From contig NW_023501071.1 of the NCBI RefSeq assembly GCF_014066305.1, forward strand, positions 544,215 to 608,214: a stretch of DNA of 64,000 nucleotides, in the 5' to 3' direction. Below the pieces are notes generated by a model. That model did no database searches and had not been told where the DNA came from. It saw only the letters and a program-made list of their open reading frames with translations. Position 1 is the stretch's first letter. The number at the start of each line of letters is the position of its first letter. The position numbers and the translations under genes were made by a program. Below are positions 60,670 through 64,000 of the stretch, one piece after another. Source of the DNA: Letharia columbiana (lineage: Eukaryota; Ascomycota; Lecanoromycetes; Lecanorales; Parmeliaceae).

Positions 60670-61830
60670 TTTCTATTAAGTAGAAATTAATTAGATATCT
60701 TTATATATAATCTTAATATTAATAATAAGTATATAATAAGTATTTTAATATAGATATAACTAGTTATAGAGTTTATTACGAGCTATTCCGCGTCGTTAAA
60801 ATAAAAATATCTTTATTATCGAATATTTATTTATTTAATAAAATTATATATTAACGTCTTATTATCTTCGAATAATCTTTAAAAATAATATTAATATTAA
60901 TATATAACTTTATATAGTAGTATTTATAAACGTAAAGAATAATTATCTAACGATCTAATAATAACGAGAATATAATTATAAATTATTATATTATGAAATA
61001 AAAACGTTAATTTAATTTAGAATTATTATATAAAAAAATCTAGATAAGCTATTATTTCTTATTAATATTTAAAATATATAACTTTAAATACGTATAATTA
61101 TAGAGCTTTTTAAAAGCTATTTAATAATATAATAATATTAAGAAAGTAACTATAGATTATTTAAATAAAAATTATTATATATAATTATTATTAAGACTTA
61201 AACATTTCTTCGTTATAATATTATTATTCTTTATAATTTCTTTAAGAATTTATATTCTATAAAATTTCAAAAAAAATAATGTAATTTAAAGTAATTGAAA
61301 GTATATACTTCAAGAATTTTCAAATTCGCTTCTAAATTAATTTTTTTAGTATTAAGACTAGTTTCGTCGCGGAGATTTACTAAGTACGGGTATACCCGCT
61401 ACTATAAACCTTAATCTTTATTTCTTATTTCTTAATCTAATATTTAAGATATTCTTATATAAATAATATATATATATATAAACTTAGTTTAGGGCTATTT
61501 AAATATATAAAAATATTCTTAATTTTCTTTTAAAATAAAATTTAATTAAATATTTAAATTAAATACGCTAAAAATCTTATTTTAATTTATTAAGAGTTAA
61601 AATTCAAATATTTTAATAGATGTTAAGATCTTTATATTTTATTTCTAGTATTCTATATAAATATTTTTAATAATTATTAAATTATATAAAGAAACGATTT
61701 AGTTATTAATATTTTAATCTTCTTTAAATTCTACTAAGAACTCTATATCAATTTTAATACTCGATTTAAAATTTAAGTTACGAATACTAAAATATTATCG
61801 CTTAAACTTTATTTAAGCGCTAGATATTAA
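60670..61830. repeat. Dispersed repeat, second copy of 51640-52600
   Basis: 60850-61810 follows 51640-52600 in order (TATTATTTAATAAAA..., AAATACGTATA, CTCTATTTAGATCTATTTGAA-like block, ACCCGC(C/T)A(T/C)TATAAA) with RIP differences. No genes. Confidence 0.65.
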
Positions 61831-64000
61831 GGACTTAACGATATCTCTTCGAAGATATTACTTACACTCCTTCTTATTACTATTAAAATATTATTTATTT
61901 AAATATTATATAGTAGATATCTAAATCTACTATATCGATAACTCGCTATTTAATATAATAGAGTATATAACTCGAATTCGTAATATCGGTTTTATAGCTT
62001 ATATTAAGTATAATTTCGCTTTACTTTCTTTAACTATTAATTCTTACTTTAAAAATTTATTTTATCGACTCGATTAAGATATACGAAATAGTATCTATTA
62101 TGAGATTTAATAATAGCTAAATTTAATTTATTAAAATAGTAAAATTAGCGAGGAAATTAATCGATTATTTAAAAATTCGAATTTTTTCTCTAAACTCACT
62201 CTCTATTATAACGAATTTCGCTATTTAAAATACGATTATATTATTAGAAATCGAAAAGGTATTTAAGATTATTATCGATATTATTACGAGTAAATAAATT
62301 CAAGATCGAAAGACGATAAAATACGAAAAAACGGCGAAGTTCTATAAGATACGAATATTTCTTATTAATAATTCTTTTATTCTACCCCTAGTCACGAATA
62401 CTTTTAAATTACTTATATTCTATATTCTACTTATTAACGACGTCGAAATCCTAGATCTATAAGAGTTTAAAGTGAGTCGAAAAATGAATTAAGAAATAAG
62501 AGGTTCTCGAAATAAACTATCGATATCGAGATCGATTTTTAAGGTATTTTAAACTATAATCTATATATAAAATACTTTATTAATATACTTTTAAACTTAG
62601 ATATTTAAAATAATAAGTAAAAAATTATATATACTAATTTTTAGAATATTTAACTTAACGAAATTCGAAAAATTTAGAGAAGTTATTTTAATAATCTTAT
62701 ATCTTAACTAGATTATATACGATAACTAGATATATTAGATGGTCTAGAAAGATTATTTCTACTTAATCTAATTACTAATTCGAATACTCTATTACTACGA
62801 ATTCTTTAGAGATATTTCGATTTTCTCGTCGAGACTAGTTAATAACTCCTTTCGATTACGGCTATATTTATATATTTTTAAATCGCTCGAATCGAGCCTA
62901 TTTAATATCGAGCTAAACCCTTTCGAGTATATTAAGATCTTAATCGAATTCTAGAATATAGTCGTTCTTAAAAATAAATTCTCAACTTCTTTTTTTATAT
63001 AAACGATTATTACGAAATATCTTCTTTAAGATCTTAATACGTCTTTAATATAGTCTAAAATATAGTATATAATCGTCTTAAAACTTACTTAAAAGGTATT
63101 AAGAGTTGGAAGGATTTTCAAAAAAAAACCTCTTTCTTTCGAAAATCCCTCGCTACTTCTAATATACTTGATAATATCGAATCGAATTTTAATAATGTTA
63201 ATAATTCTAGTAATAATAATAAGATGGAAATAAGTCGAATATCAGCACGAAAATAATCGACTATTTTCAAATTAAATAGAATACTAAAATCTCTTCTCGA
63301 TTTTTATATATTATTACTCAATGATTCTACCGAAATCGATGAGATTTAATATTTATTTATTATTGTTATGGCCGTTCTAGGTATTATAGAAAAAGGTTTT
63401 CACGATATCGATATCTATTTATCGAAGATGTTAGCTATTTTAAAAGTTAGTCGATTTTTTATTCTACGATATAGCTATAAGAACACCGCTATAGCTAATA
63501 TATAAATCGATAACGAGAACTCGAATTCGGATTTAGATAATTCGGATTTTTTGAAATTAAGGTTAGAGTAATAAAAACCGCTGAAACGACTAACTTCTAT
63601 AATAGATAAATTTCTTATTCGTAGAACTAATACTTCTATCGCTTAATTATTAGATCTTAGAGTCTATAGTATAAATATTACTCGAAATATTACTACTATC
63701 GACTAAATCGACTAAAACGATAATTAGATTTTATACGATAGAACTATCGAATTCTTAATATTAGATTTTCGAAGTTTTATTTCTGATTTTATTATTTTTA
63801 CTCGGTCTCTACTCTTTATAGATCTTCTATTTAATTATATTTCGACTTAATTAACTTAGAAAATACTCGAAATTCCTTAGCCCGATATTTATGATAATCC
63901 GCTGGAGTCGACACCCTTTAAAAATTATTTTACTAATTCTCGAACGAATTTAAAGGTAGAGTAAGTAGAACGATAGCTCTATAATCGAATTATGATTAAT
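61831..64000. other. RIP-mutated sequence, somewhat less AT-rich, unassigned
   Basis: CpA/TpG are rare but C and G are commoner than elsewhere, with patches such as 63180-63260, 63360-63420 and 63880-63920 of near-normal composition. It is probably a transposon coding region, but no motif is recognised in the parts I translated. It continues past the window edge. Confidence 0.4.

Larger units (their letters stand above)
55800..60670. repeat. Satellite with exact 314-bp period, interrupted by an insertion
   Basis: The marker TTTTCTTTAAATAG (or a one-base variant) begins at 56108, 56422, 56736, 57050 and 57364, each 314 bp apart. After a 2364-bp insertion it resumes at 60042 (57678 when the insertion is removed, again 314) and 60356. 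The copies differ mainly by transitions, so RIP acted after amplification. Contains TAACTCGCTAAAATAATAGCG in every unit. No coding potential. Confidence 0.9.

Noticed and set aside
1..64000. Low GC as evidence of mitochondrial DNA
   Set aside because: The AT-richness is confined to repeats with CpA/TpG loss, nuclear-type LTR and mariner elements are present, and the gene island has normal nuclear composition.

Overview
The window looks like a nuclear segment of a filamentous ascomycete (Pezizomycotina) with very strong repeat-induced point mutation (RIP). About 85% of it is extremely AT-rich. In those stretches the dinucleotides CpA and TpG are almost absent for kilobases while CpG (TCGA, TCG) survives, which is the signature of CpA-to-TpA RIP. 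Loss of TpG also removes ATG codons, so the AT-rich parts carry essentially no open frames. I cannot assign a genus; the pattern of AT blocks around a GC-equilibrated gene island is known from Dothideomycetes such as Leptosphaeria, but that is inference. Layout: (1) 1-5.5 kb, a short-LTR Copia element on the minus strand, RIP-dead. (2) 5.5-20.1 kb, a cluster of non-autonomous Helitron-like elements around a 4.3 kb TIR element (9.66-14.0 kb) that carries a nested MITE. (3) 20.1-28.6 kb, a second Copia-order LTR element on the minus strand (integrase C-terminus before reverse transcriptase), with a RIP-damaged Tc1/mariner element (25128-27248) nested in it. (4) 28.6-39.0 kb, the only GC-equilibrated island. 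It holds an intact Ulp1-like (C48) peptidase-fold gene, a divergently transcribed broken gene for an acidic-repeat protein, a small multi-pass membrane protein and a small basic-tailed hypothetical protein. Mostly unmutated transposon scraps lie at both edges, and outward-facing LTRs of one family bound it. (5) 39.0-49.7 kb, a minus-strand Gypsy element (integrase recognised) with a fresh MITE, an internally deleted gag-bearing LTR element and LTR fragments. (6) 49.7-64 kb, palindromes, tandem and dispersed duplications with RNA-polymerase-III-like motifs, an intron-containing tRNA-like gene, and a satellite of exact 314-bp period interrupted by a 2364-bp element with no target-site duplication. 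Only three frames look like credible intact protein genes: 29425-32646 (-), 36341-36916 (+) and 37249-37872 (-). The divergent pair at 29.4-35.3 kb shares one promoter region. One partner is open across 1073 codons; the other carries four early stops, each explicable by one C-to-T or G-to-A transition, plus several frameshifts. The pair could be a decaying two-gene cassette of a mobile element or a host locus caught by RIP leaking out of the neighbouring repeats; the sequence alone does not decide.
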